Shown here: positions 1 through 8,270 of the stretch, piece after piece
How positions within the stretch are numbered: the first letter of the stretch is position 1
Layout of the letters: every line of letters starts with the position of its first letter
Assembly: GCA_003427395.1 (NCBI GenBank)
Contig: BFEA01000112.1
Coordinates: 1,043,012-1,065,322, forward strand
Direction: 5' to 3'
Length of the DNA stretch: 22,311 nucleotides
Source: Chara braunii
Taxonomy: Eukaryota > Streptophyta > Charophyceae > Charales > Characeae
Position numbers and translations under genes: made by a program
The notes under the pieces: model-generated
The model's input: only the letters and a program-made list of their open reading frames with translations
Databases searched by the model: none
What the model was told of the DNA's origin: nothing

Positions 1-49
1 GTACGGAGGTCAACTTGGGGGCCTCCGTACGTACGAGCTGGTAATCCTG
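1..49. repeat. Right end of a CAGGGTTACC-type terminal-inverted-repeat element (cut by the window edge)
   Basis: The stretch ends with GGTAATCCTG at 40-49 directly against a TA-rich run, like the ends at 781, 1603 and 11237. It also holds the inverted pair GTACGGAGG (1-9) and CCTCCGTAC (22-30). The rest of the element lies outside the window. Confidence 0.45.
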
Positions 50-74
50 TATGTATATATATATATATATATAT
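49..74. repeat. (TA)n microsatellite
   Basis: Alternating TA run between two elements of the GTTCGG-rich family. The elements appear to sit repeatedly at TA runs. Confidence 0.85.
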
Positions 75-781
75 GAACCCCTCTCGACACGTTCGGACGT
101 TCGGCCGAACACGAAACCAAAAAAAAAAAAAAAAAAAAAAGTTTCAAAAAATATGAAAAAAATATATGTTATGCAGAAGAATAAACTAAACAGCATTTCC
201 CTCAACGTTATATCCAAATTCCTTACGAACTTTGAAATAAAAATCAAATACTAAAAATAAATAATAATAATAAAAACTAAAAAAAATAAAATGATAATTA
301 AATTATTGAGTGGATGAGCACGTTTTTGACACCGCCATTTTTGGCGATTTTTTTTTTTTTTTTTGGCTGTGATGAATTCCATGAAATTTTATATATGTGT
401 ATATGAGATAATAGAGAATCTACAAATAAAGTTTGAAAAAATAATAAATTGTTTTATGCCCCGAAATAAAGGAAAAGCAAAAAGTGAAAAGACAAAAAAA
501 ATAAATTTGTGAGTGGGCAAGCAAGTTTAGACACCACCATCTTTGAGGATTTTTCATTTTTTTTAGGCTAAACAGAATGACTTCAAAATTAATAGGGAGA
601 TACCTTATATCACAAAGAACTCACGAAAAAAATGTCAGAAACAAATAATAATATATGGGTGCCCAAATAGTTTTTTGCGGGATCCGAACCCCTTCAAGTT
701 TGGGCCCCGTACGGAGACACGAACGCCCGAACGTTCGGGGGTCAGCTTAGGGGCCTCCGTACGTTTGGCCTGGCAACCCTG
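75..781 (-). mobile_element. Non-autonomous TIR element, diverged copy
   Basis: The right end reads GGCAACCCTG at 772-781 next to a (TA)n run, and GTTCGG-rich ends frame an AT-rich core. The left end lacks a clear CAGGGTTACC, so the left boundary is uncertain. The core holds two divergent units of about 200 bp. Each has a GAGTGG..GACACC..GATTTTT block (308-355 and 511-555) followed by a GGCT..GAAT..CAAAATT block. The same units occur reverse-complemented in the neighbouring element at 838-1603. No transposase is encoded. The short open frames inside are low-complexity and are not genes. Confidence 0.5.
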
Positions 782-837
782 TATATATATATATATGTAT
801 ATATATATATGTATATATATATATATGTATATACATA
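782..837. repeat. (TA)n microsatellite between two opposed elements
   Basis: Alternating TA with a few TG interruptions. It separates two related elements in opposite orientation, so the two sides form a large imperfect palindrome. Confidence 0.9.
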
Positions 838-1600
838 CAGGGTTACCTGACCGAACGTTCGGGGGCCCCCGGGATGGCCCCCGAACGTTCGGGCGTTCGG
901 GTTCGCGTTCGGGGGCCGAACATCTCCAGGTTTGGCCCCCGTCAAAACTAGTTTCGGGGTCTAAAAATAAGTTTTTTTTTCTGATGTTTTTTTTGTGAGT
1001 TTTCTATGATGTTATCTACACGCCTTTAAATTTTGAAGCCATTCTGCCAAGCCAACAAAACATTAAAAATCGTCAAAGATGGGGGTGTCAAAACGTGCTC
1101 GTCAAAGATGGGGGTTTTCTATGATGTTTTTACTTTATTTCGGGGCCTGAAAAATTTTATTACTTTTTGAAAAAAAAATAATGAGTTTTGATTATGTAAA
1201 CTACATATCTGTAAATTTTCAGGGCATTTGTCAATGCCAAAAAATTATTAAAAATCGGCAAAGATGGCAGTGTCGAAAAGGTGCTAGCACACTCACTCAT
1301 TTTAATTCTCTATTTATTTTATCTTATTTTTATGAAATTTTATCATATTGTTTATTTTATGAATATGATTTTTAATTCAAATTTGGTAAAGAATTTGGAT
1401 GTTGTGCCTTGGCAAATGTTATTTAGCTTATTTGTCTCCATAACATATTTATTTTACGGAAGTTTTTTAAAACGTTTTTTTTTTTTTTTTTTTTTTTTTT
1501 TGTTCGCGTTCGGTCTGAACGACCGAACGCCTTCCGAAGGGGTCCCGTACTTTCGGGCGTCCGGGTTCGGGCGTTCGGTCCGTCCCGAACGCCGGTAACC

Positions 1601-1603
<3 letters not shown>
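838..1603 (+). mobile_element. Non-autonomous TIR element (766 bp)
   Basis: CAGGGTTACC at 838-847 and its exact inverse GGTAACCCTG at 1594-1603 mark the ends, each set against TA-rich sequence. The subterminal regions are rich in GTTCGG/CCGAAC and include the palindrome CGAACGTTCG. The core carries two reverse-complement copies of the 200-bp unit (1064-1100 and 1249-1300 mark the conserved block). Long homopolymer T tracts lie near 972 and 1480-1501. No transposase is seen, so it would need a partner element. The target duplication cannot be read inside TA repeats, which leaves the superfamily open; hAT elements often begin CAGGG, but that alone does not assign it. Confidence 0.65.

Positions 1604-1647
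<44 letters not shown>
1604..1647. repeat. (TA)n microsatellite
   Basis: Uninterrupted TA run directly following the GGTAACCCTG end. Confidence 0.9.
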
Positions 1648-1648
<1 letters not shown>

Positions 1649-1651
1649 GGT

Positions 1652-1676
1652 TTTACCGGGCAGTTCTGTTTGTGAC
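1652..1676 (+). repeat. 25-nt direct repeat, left copy, of the hammerhead-bearing unit
   Basis: The 25 nt from TTTACCGGGCAG to TTTGTGAC recur exactly at 11109-11133. Both copies are followed by TA-rich sequence. The LTR retrotransposon and the hammerhead motif lie between them. Confidence 0.8.
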
Positions 1677-1736
1677 GATATATATATATATAGATAGATA
1701 GATAGATATATAAATATACATATATATATATGTATA
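1677..1736. repeat. TA / TAGA microsatellite, target of the LTR retrotransposon
   Basis: TA-rich run with a short TAGA tract around 1690-1707. It ends at the TG that opens the 5' LTR, and TA sequence resumes directly after the 3' LTR. The 5-bp target duplication cannot be read in such sequence: GTATA lies on the left and TACAT on the right. Confidence 0.75.
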
Positions 1737-2224
1737 TGTACGAGTGTCTGGGTCCGCGGCAGGCCTGAGGGGCCCCTGTTGCAAAAGCGCCCCCGCTAAG
1801 TGAAGGGGGGCCTAACAAATCACGAGAGGCCCTTGGTTGTCAATTTCGCATTTGGGGGTCCAGACAGTTTCGTCGCGGCAGTTGGTTGAAGGGAACACAG
1901 GCCGAGCAGCGTGAAAATTCCCAGGCCTTCCAGGTTTTTCTTAAAGCTCAGGCCCTGGACCAGATTCGCAGCCTCATACACATACAGTCGGGAGGCCCAA
2001 CCGAATGAGGCCCAGTAGCTACATCAGAGGCGCAGCAAATTGGGGCCTACCGGAAGCTTTTGGGCCTAGGCCAGTCCAGCTAGGCTGCCAATCGAGGCAG
2101 GCTCTTTCCATATAAGAAAGAGCTCGCTGCCTGGTGAGGGGATTCGGGCACTTAATGGCTGGCGGCAGCGCTGCTGGAGTGATAGCTCGCGTGCTGGCTG
2201 CTGGCATTGAAGCAAGAGGCTGCT

Positions 2225-2478
2225 CACGTGCGGTCGTGTGGTGAAGCAGGGCGTTGCTGAGGGCAACGCCATAGCCCAGCCTCCATAGCTGGCTGTGGGT
2301 TTGGACATACAGTGAGGCGTAGGGGTGGTCTTCAGGTGTACAACAAAGTGAGACGTGGGAGAGAGTCAAGGGGGGAAGAGAAGGATGATGATGATGATGA
2401 TGTGAGGGCACATACCTTGTATTGGCGATGATTCTGCATGGGCGACATCTTCAAGTACTTCGGGTGCTGCTGACGTCA
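2225..2478 (+). promoter_or_regulatory. LTR promoter-type boxes, copy 1: G-box and TGACGTCA
   Basis: CACGTG at 2225-2230 and the palindrome TGACGTCA at 2471-2478 match plant bZIP G-box and C-box sites. Both are also present in the 3' LTR, so they belong to the element. Use as enhancer sites is inference. Confidence 0.5.
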
Positions 2479-2697
2479 ACAGTTGCATTGTCAATTCGTA
2501 GGCTAGTAGTAGTTGTGTAGGAAGTAGGCTTTCTGGGTCCAGGCCAGTCCAGCCAAGCTGCCAATCGAGGCAGGCTCTTTCCATATAGGAAAGAGCTCGC
2601 TGCGTGGTGAGGGGATTCTGGCACTTGCTGGCTGGCGGCAGCGCTGCTGAAGCGATAGCTCGCGTGCTGGCTGCTGGCATTGAAGCAAGAGGCTGCG

Positions 2698-2951
2698 CAC
2701 GTGCAGTCGTGTGGTGAAGCAGGGCGTTGCTGAGGGCAACGCCATAGCCCAGCCTCCATAGCTGGCTGTGGGTTTGGACATAAAGTGAGGCGCAGGGGTG
2801 GTCTTCGGGTGTACAACAAAGTGAGACGTGGGAGAGAGTCAAGGGGGAGAGAGAAGGATGGTGATGATGATGATGTGAGGGCACATACCTGGTATTGGCG
2901 ATGATTCTGCATGGGCGACATCTTCAAGTACTTCGGGTGTTGCTGACGTCA
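2698..2951 (+). promoter_or_regulatory. LTR promoter-type boxes, copy 2: G-box and TGACGTCA
   Basis: CACGTG at 2698-2703 and TGACGTCA at 2944-2951 are the 473-bp duplicates of the first pair, so the 5' LTR holds two sets. Both sites kept their exact core although the duplicate has changed elsewhere. Confidence 0.5.
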
Positions 2952-3220
2952 ACAGTTGCATTGTCAATTCGTAGGCTAGTAGTAGCTGTGTAGGAAGTAG
3001 GTTGGGCGTCGGGCGCCGGGTAGGGAGATAGAGACTTGATACATATGTTGGTGTTGGCGAGAACAAGCTCTCATTGACATTGACTTTCAGTGCTTCGATT
3101 CTCCATTGGTGTTATATTGGTGCAATGCTGCTTTCTGAACACTTTGCTACGATTTGACTTTCAATATGATTGTACAATCTGAATATTATCATCTCGCTTC
3201 TGTTAATTTTCCTTGCAATT

Positions 3221-3232
3221 TGGTATCGGAGC
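3221..3232 (+). other. Primer-binding site (initiator tRNA-Met type)
   Basis: TGGTATCGGAGC starts 3 nt after the end of the 5' LTR. It differs at one base from TGGTATCAGAGC, the usual plant site complementary to the 3' end of initiator tRNA-Met. It would prime minus-strand DNA synthesis. Confidence 0.9.
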
Positions 3233-4176
3233 TGGTTCGAACTGCGCTCATTGGTTCATCGTATTTGTTGTTCGGTGCTTCGCATGAGGTGTGGGGCAGT
3301 GATAAGGCTTGGGTGTAGAACGTAAGGCGCCCCAGGGTCGTGTGGGCGCGCCAGGAAGCTATGTGGTGACATCAGGGGTGTACGCTAAATGATGAAAGCT
3401 CGCTGATGTGACATTTAAGCCGAGGTGGAACTACATTCTGTTGTGGGTTCCAGCCCCTGCACATTATTTATCCTCGCATGCAACGAGCCTTACACCCGGT
3501 TTGATCTGGCTGATCAGGAGGCATTTAAGGAGATCCCCCGTAACTCCTCAGGAATTATTTAACGTCACAGACAAGACGACAATCACAACCAGAATCAACA
3601 CCGAGTCCTCACCAAAAATATTTAGAGACGGTCTGGAAAGCGTCTGCTCAAAGGGCTGGCATGCCCAGCATGACCTCTATTGCGCAACAGTTGGGGCACA
3701 AGGGTGGGCAGGATTGCACACCTTCAGACACGCTGCTCAACCAGATGCTCAGGGCGTTGACACAAAGCGACTACTCAAGAGGGATACAGGGTGAGGGTTG
3801 GATTCTGGTAACTGTTCGCAGTGACACTAATTAGATAAACTGTCATCCAGCATACATCTCTGCAGGAGATGTTATTTTTATTTTTGATTATTTAGTTTTT
3901 ACGGACTTGACTAACAACTGACATACAACTGCAGAAAGAGTAATCTTTGCTGCGATGTCATTTGTATTATAGTAATTTAAAAATAGATTTAATATCTTAT
4001 GTAGGATCTTACATTGGTTGACACCTAACTACCTAATTGTTTCTGTCCAGGCCGATCGAAGTTAGTTGTGTATCACAATCGGTTGTGTGTCATGCTGAGG
4101 TAGGATTCAGTGTGGATTCTAGTTTAGATCACACACATTGTAGCTCATAAGTGATGCAAGCACTAGTGAGGAGGAG
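3233..4176 (+). other. Untranslated leader between primer site and gag
   Basis: About 940 bp with no recognisable protein. One 128-codon open frame at 3408-3794 has no family features, and I treat it as chance. The stretch from 3840 to 4100 is AT-rich. Confidence 0.5.
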
Positions 4177-5053
4177 TTGTTAGTGAACGACCGTCGGACT
4201 ACTCATAGAACTGCTCTCAGTCGGCCTTTGACTTTCCTAGAGTTAGGTCCAGGAGACGAGAGAAGATTGCGGAGAGAGGCTAGAGAAAGAGCAGCAGCAA
4301 GGAGAGCAATGGACGCCGCAGCCAGCGCCAGGTTTAGGACTATAGCTAGTACCGGTACGACCATGGCTACTTCGTCTACCATGTCGCAGGCTTCTTCACA
4401 GGCCACCGTGACTTCGTCAGGAGTTAGTCAGAGTGGTTTTCGGGTTTCCATTAGCCAGAGTGTTGGCTTGCAAGTCAGCTAGCAGACTTAACTCGCGTCA
4501 GAGGATTATGAGAGATTATGAGATCCTCCAAGCAGAAAAACTTGAGGATTAGTTGCAACGGCAGTTGGATGAAGAAGCAGAGAGGAGAAGGAGAGCTATA
4601 ATGAGGAAAGCTAGACTAGGTAATAGATTGCAGGAGCTAGGCAAGTTAGAAACACTAGATGAGTCAACACTTGATCCTGCGATGCGAACACTGTGTAACT
4701 AGCTCCTATGTGTGGCGGAGACACAGGTAGTTCAGCAGGAGGTGTTGGTTGAACTAGTGGCAGGCCAAAAATAAATTCTGGCTGCATTACAGGTTCCTCA
4801 TCCATTGATAAGGCAACCTCAGTTTGTTGTAGCTCCCCCTTCGAGTGCGGGTCCATCAGTGACATTGCCGCCGGTAGGGTCTACATTCTCACCTATGTTT
4901 GGCATGCCCCCTCCAGGTGGTTACGTAGCAACTAGTGGTCCGGTTCATCGAGTCTCAGTCGTACCATCAACGACAGTGGTTACTACAGTCTCACTGTCAA
5001 CCCAGGCCTATGTTAGTGTGCAACAACCTATTTCGGTGGCTATGCAGCCACTT

Positions 5054-5248
5054 CAACAATCCCCTGGGCCCATGCAACCTATGTAGTGTCACTGGCGACA
5101 AGGACCTGGACACCTGGGTAAGGACAGTGCCTACCTATCTGAGGCAACAATCCCCTGGGCCCAAGATCCCCTTGCTTAGTCCTAATCCTTTCTCTGGCGA
5201 CAAGGACCTGGACACCTGGGTAAGGACAGTGCCTACCTATCTGAGGCA
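5054..5248 (+). repeat. Local duplication inside gag
   Basis: A segment beginning CAACAATCCCCTGGGCCCA occurs at 5054 and 5145, and one beginning CTGGCGACAAGGACCTGG occurs at 5092 and 5194. The second block is identical over more than 50 nt. Offsets of 91 and 102 bp show the intervening parts differ. The duplication repeats a 17-residue capsid peptide. Confidence 0.85.
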
Positions 5249-6006
5249 CAAGCTTACCAGGCCAGAGCAGAAAGTCATAGTGGCTGCCTCCTTTTTAGAA
5301 GGATCAGCAGCACGTTGGTTAAATGGTTTAGTGCAACAATAGGGCTATGGTCAGAATTTCAATGTCTGGGCCCAGTCTCAGACATTAGAACATTTCGTAC
5401 GGACTGTGTATGCTAGGTGGCACGACCCGCAAGGTGCTCAAAAGGCCACCGACCCGATCAACAGTTTGAGTACCAAAAGGTACCGGACTGTTCGCGAACT
5501 CACTGACGCCGTAGAAAGATTGATCGTGGTACCGGGTGTGCAGTATAACCCACAGGTACTTCTCACAGATTATTTGTGATGTTTACCTACAAACGTCAAG
5601 AATAAACATGGATGAGGCCTATATAGACCGGCATGACTTTGCTTCTTTTAGCAATAAGGCCTTAGATATAGAGGCAAAGCTTGGGTCCGCTCATCAGGGA
5701 CCAGTAGATGGTAGGAGGAAGAAGCTTCCCCAAGACTGAGGGAAGAAAGGTCAACTCATGTTTGTTGACCACAATGGTCAAATAACTGAGATTGACGAGT
5801 TTCCATACTTAGGGGAGGAGACAGAGCAAGATGGGGCCAATGAGACTTCGGATGGGGGAATCGTGGCATTCGTCAGAGAAAAGGCTAGGGGGACCGGGAA
5901 GAAGAAGGTAGTATGGTCCACGGGCCAGGGCGACCAAGGAACGCCCGCCTGGGTAAAACTTGGTTTAGATTACGAGGTTTGGCGTGACCGAGTTGTTAGG
6001 GGTACT

Positions 6007-6054
6007 TGCATGAACTGTGGCAACTATGACCACACGTCCAGGACACGCCGATGC
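6007..6054 (+). other. Zinc knuckle of gag, unusual spacing
   Basis: CMNCGNYDHTSRTRRC keeps all four CCHC ligands. Its spacing is C-x2-C-x4-H-x6-C, whereas the family standard is C-x2-C-x4-H-x4-C. The extra two residues could be a local insertion in this decayed copy. Confidence 0.7.
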
Positions 6055-6137
6055 AAAAAGGTCACTAGGAAGGTGGCATCACCAACTGTGGTGGGACTAT
6101 CTTCGAACCCTGGTGGTGCTTCTGTGAGCACTTCGCA

Positions 6138-6188
6138 GGGAAACACCTCGGGCCAGTAGGAGTTTCAGTCGCTCTTACTCGCGCTGAA
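6138..6188 (+). promoter_or_regulatory. Candidate -1 ribosomal frameshift site between gag and protease
   Basis: GGGAAAC at 6138-6144 lies in gag phase as G_GGA_AAC, a recognised -1 slippery heptamer. The gag frame stops 12 nt later at TAG 6157-6159. The -1 frame from 6144 is open through protease to 6911. Downstream, TTCAG (6164-6168) + CGC (6170-6172) can pair with GCG (6181-6183) + CTGAA (6184-6188) around an 8-nt loop. The 19-nt spacer is longer than the usual 5-9 nt. In a copy with other frame breaks the match could be chance. Confidence 0.5.
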
Positions 6189-6911
6189 GTGGTTACGTTG
6201 CCTTCTCCACTTCAGGTGTTAGCCAAAGCTAGTGGCCCACACATCGCCCCGCAGACACATTCAGACCCACCGACGCTCTGTTCGAGAGATGTGTCTGAGT
6301 CCCTAGAAAAATTACAATCTGAGTGGTCAAGGAAGGACCCCAAAGATTTTTGGGCGATGATCAGTAGAGGTCCAAAGGGTGAACATTTCGTGGTAGAGGT
6401 TGATGTAGGTGGCCACAAAGTTGGCGCCTTCGCAGACATAGGCTCTACGCGGAACTTCATCAGTCGTGCTTGTGTGGATAAACTGCGCTTAGGGGACCAA
6501 GTGCAGCGGCTTAGTAGAACTGTAGCTTCTACACTGGCCAACAAGCACCAAATGTTGGTAAAAGACTATGTTAAGGACGTAGTTCATACCTTCTTCTATG
6601 GAGGAGGGGAAGTGAGTCATAAAATATCCTTCTTGGTTAGCGACGAACTGCCCTTTGACGTGCTTCTAGGTATGTACTACCTCAAGGTCGCGCAACCGCA
6701 GTTTGACTGGGGTAGAAAGGTGTTGATTCACAAATTGCCCAATGGTAGATCTGTTAGATTGCAAAAGTTTAAAGTTAGCAATCTGATAGAAAACTGCGGG
6801 TGCATGTGTGCATCATCTTTTCATAATTATTATAAGCAGAATCGCGAGGAGGGCATGTATCTAGTCTTTGTCTCTGAGAAAGGGGAGGTAGTAAAAACAC
6901 CCCAGAGATAG
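6144..6911 (+). pseudogene. pol: Retrotransposon aspartic protease (pol N-terminus)
   Basis: An aspartic protease that would cut Gag-Pol into its mature parts. The open frame runs from the -1 slip point to TAG at 6909-6911. The active-site segment reads GAFADIGSTRNFIS; the catalytic Asp is at about 6435-6437, and DIGS stands where elements of this family usually have DSGA or DTGS. The downstream VSDELPFDVLLGMYYL matches the conserved hydrophobic-Gly strand of retropepsin-like folds. The link to reverse transcriptase is broken: from about 6902 the matching frame moves by one near a CCCC run. Confidence 0.85.
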
Positions 6912-7718
6912 AATCAGTCGTCGCAACATATTCAGATTTTTTTTAGGAGCCCACAATCGTGTTTGAAAGGGAGGTGGTCCATGCAATAGAGGTTGTCCCG
7001 GGTAGTAAGGTACCTAGAGGACGAATCTATAGGATGTCTCCTGCGGAGTTGGATGAGCTTCACCGCCAGCTCAAGGAGCTCACAGAAAAAGGGATGGATT
7101 CAACCTAGTACCTCTCCTTACGGTGCGTCAGTCGTATTTGTTCATAAGAAATGAGGTACACTAAGGATGTGCATTGACTATAGGGGCCTCAATGCCATCA
7201 CCGTTAAGAACGTGGAGCCCCTACCCCGCATCGACGACCTACTGGATAGAGTGCAGGGATGTCGGCACTTTACTAAGATAGATCTAAAATCCGGATACCA
7301 TCAAATTGCTATTAGACCTGAGGATCAACACAAAACCGCATTTCAGACCAAGTACGGTCTGTACGAGTTTGTGGTGATGCCCTTCGGCCTATGCAATGCT
7401 TCTGGGACATTCGAGCACGCAATGAACAAGATCTTTCATGGTTACTTAGATAAGTTTATCGTTGTGTACCTCGACGATATCCTCATCTTTAGTAAGACTG
7501 TAGAGGAGCACACTGAGCACTTGAAAATAGTGTTAGGTCTCCTAAGACAACACTAGTACAAGGTTAACTTGGAGAAATGCGAGTTTGGTCATACCAAGAT
7601 CTTGTACTTGGGTCATGAAATTTCAGCAGATGGGTTGAGGCTAGACGATGCAAAGGTGACCAGCATTCGTGACTGACCCAGACTTCAGACTGTTAATGAG
7701 ATCAGATCGTTTTGGGGG
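6902..7718 (+). pseudogene. pol: Reverse transcriptase domain (broken)
   Basis: RNA-directed DNA polymerase of the Ty3/gypsy type. In order: a lead-in (EVVPGSKVPRGRIYRMSPAE) in the shifted frame with TAG at 6944-6946; an extra A in the run 7086-7090 that returns the frame; TGA at 7152-7154; then MCIDYRGLNAITVKNVEPLP, FTKIDLKSGYHQI, FVVMPFGLCNASGTF and the catalytic YLDD at 7467-7478. TAG at 7554-7556 and TGA at 7674-7676 interrupt the thumb and connection, which still read in the same frame. SG replaces the common PA in the PFGLCNAPATF motif. The catalytic Asp pair is intact, but the stops make it non-functional as translated. Confidence 0.93.
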
Positions 7719-8270
7719 ATGACAGGTTATTACCGTCCGTTTGTGAAAAACTATAGTACTATAGCTTCCCCACTAACAGATCTAACCCGATTTGACACCC
7801 CTTGGGAATGGACAGAAGAGTGTGAGGCAACCTTCAAGAAATTGAAGTATGCTCTAACACACTATGAAGTCCACAAGATCCCGGATTCTGATCAGCCTTT
7901 TGTCGTGACCACAGACGCCAACCAATATGGCATAGGCATGGTCCTTGTGCAAAAGGAGGGGAAGAAGTTGAGATTTATCGAGTATATGAGTAAAAATATG
8001 TCATCTCAGAAACTAACCAGGTTCACTTACGAGTGTGAGCTTTATGCCTTGTATAGGGCGTTGGTTCACTGGAGACACTATCTCCTTGGCAAATTCTTTT
8101 ATGTAAGATCTGACCAGGAGACCTTGCGCTGGATTAAGACACAGTCGGTACTCTCGGACGCACTCAAGCGATGGATTCAAGTGATAGACATGTATGACTA
8201 TCAACTTGATCCAATCAAAGGAGAGTACAATAAGGTAGCTGATGCATTGTCATGTCGGACAGATTACCTG
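7719..8270 (+). pseudogene. pol: RNase H domain of pol (residues retained)
   Basis: It degrades the RNA strand of RNA-DNA hybrids during reverse transcription. It follows reverse transcriptase in the same frame, and 7719-8969 is free of stops. Catalytic residues are visible: Asp in TTDANQYGIG (7914-7916), Glu in YECELYAL, Asp in RSDQETLRW, and Asp in NKVADALS. This is the best-preserved part of the element. Confidence 0.9.

Larger units (their letters stand above)
2056..3001 (+). repeat. 473-bp tandem duplication inside the 5' LTR
   Basis: Copy 1 runs from about 2056 to 2528 and copy 2 from about 2529 to 3001. Matching points (2071/2544, 2408/2881, 2471/2944) are all exactly 473 bp apart. 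By eye the copies differ at about 20 positions, close to the divergence from the 3' LTR, so the duplication is old. The junction lies near 2526-2531 at a short GGCT/AGCT homology. The 3' LTR has a single copy. Confidence 0.92.
1737..3217 (+). repeat. 5' LTR (1481 bp, internally duplicated)
   Basis: It matches the 3' LTR at 9860-10866 along its length and runs from TG (1737) to CCTTGCA (3211-3217). It is longer than the 3' LTR because a 473-bp segment is present twice in tandem. The long antisense open frames with His runs come from a GATGAT microsatellite and are not genes. Confidence 0.93.
4177..6159 (+). pseudogene. gag: gag (broken): N-terminal region, capsid, zinc knuckle
   Basis: Gag is the structural protein that packages element RNA in cytoplasmic particles. 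The pieces in order are: 4177-4482, an Arg/Ala-rich N-terminal segment; 4571-5086 in another frame, a charged helical region (RRRRAIMRKARLGNRLQEL) followed by a Pro/Val/Ser-rich linker with stops at about 4698 and 4770; 5090-5580, the capsid-like core with PFSGDKDLDTWVRTVPTYLR and a segment ending AARWLNGLVQQ, then a TAG at 5340-5342; 5536-6159, a basic region with a TGA at 5737-5739 and a zinc knuckle at 6007-6054. A frame change lies near 5563-5575. The peptide GDKDLDTWVRTVPTYLR occurs twice through a local duplication. The terminal TAG at 6157-6159 may be the true gag stop, because protease follows in the -1 frame. Start position and domain limits are approximate. Confidence 0.8.

Noticed and set aside
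675-998. Open frames with Tyr-Ile runs around 675-998 and 1423-1818
   Set aside because: They read through (TA)n microsatellites and inverted-repeat ends; no protein features.
2019-3066. Overlapping antisense open frames with His runs in the 5' LTR, repeated in the 3' LTR at 10096-10695
   Set aside because: The His runs come from a GATGAT microsatellite, all three reading frames are partly open, and the sequence is LTR.
3408-3794. 128-codon open frame in the retrotransposon leader
   Set aside because: No gag-like motif, no matching upstream context, and a position in the untranslated leader.
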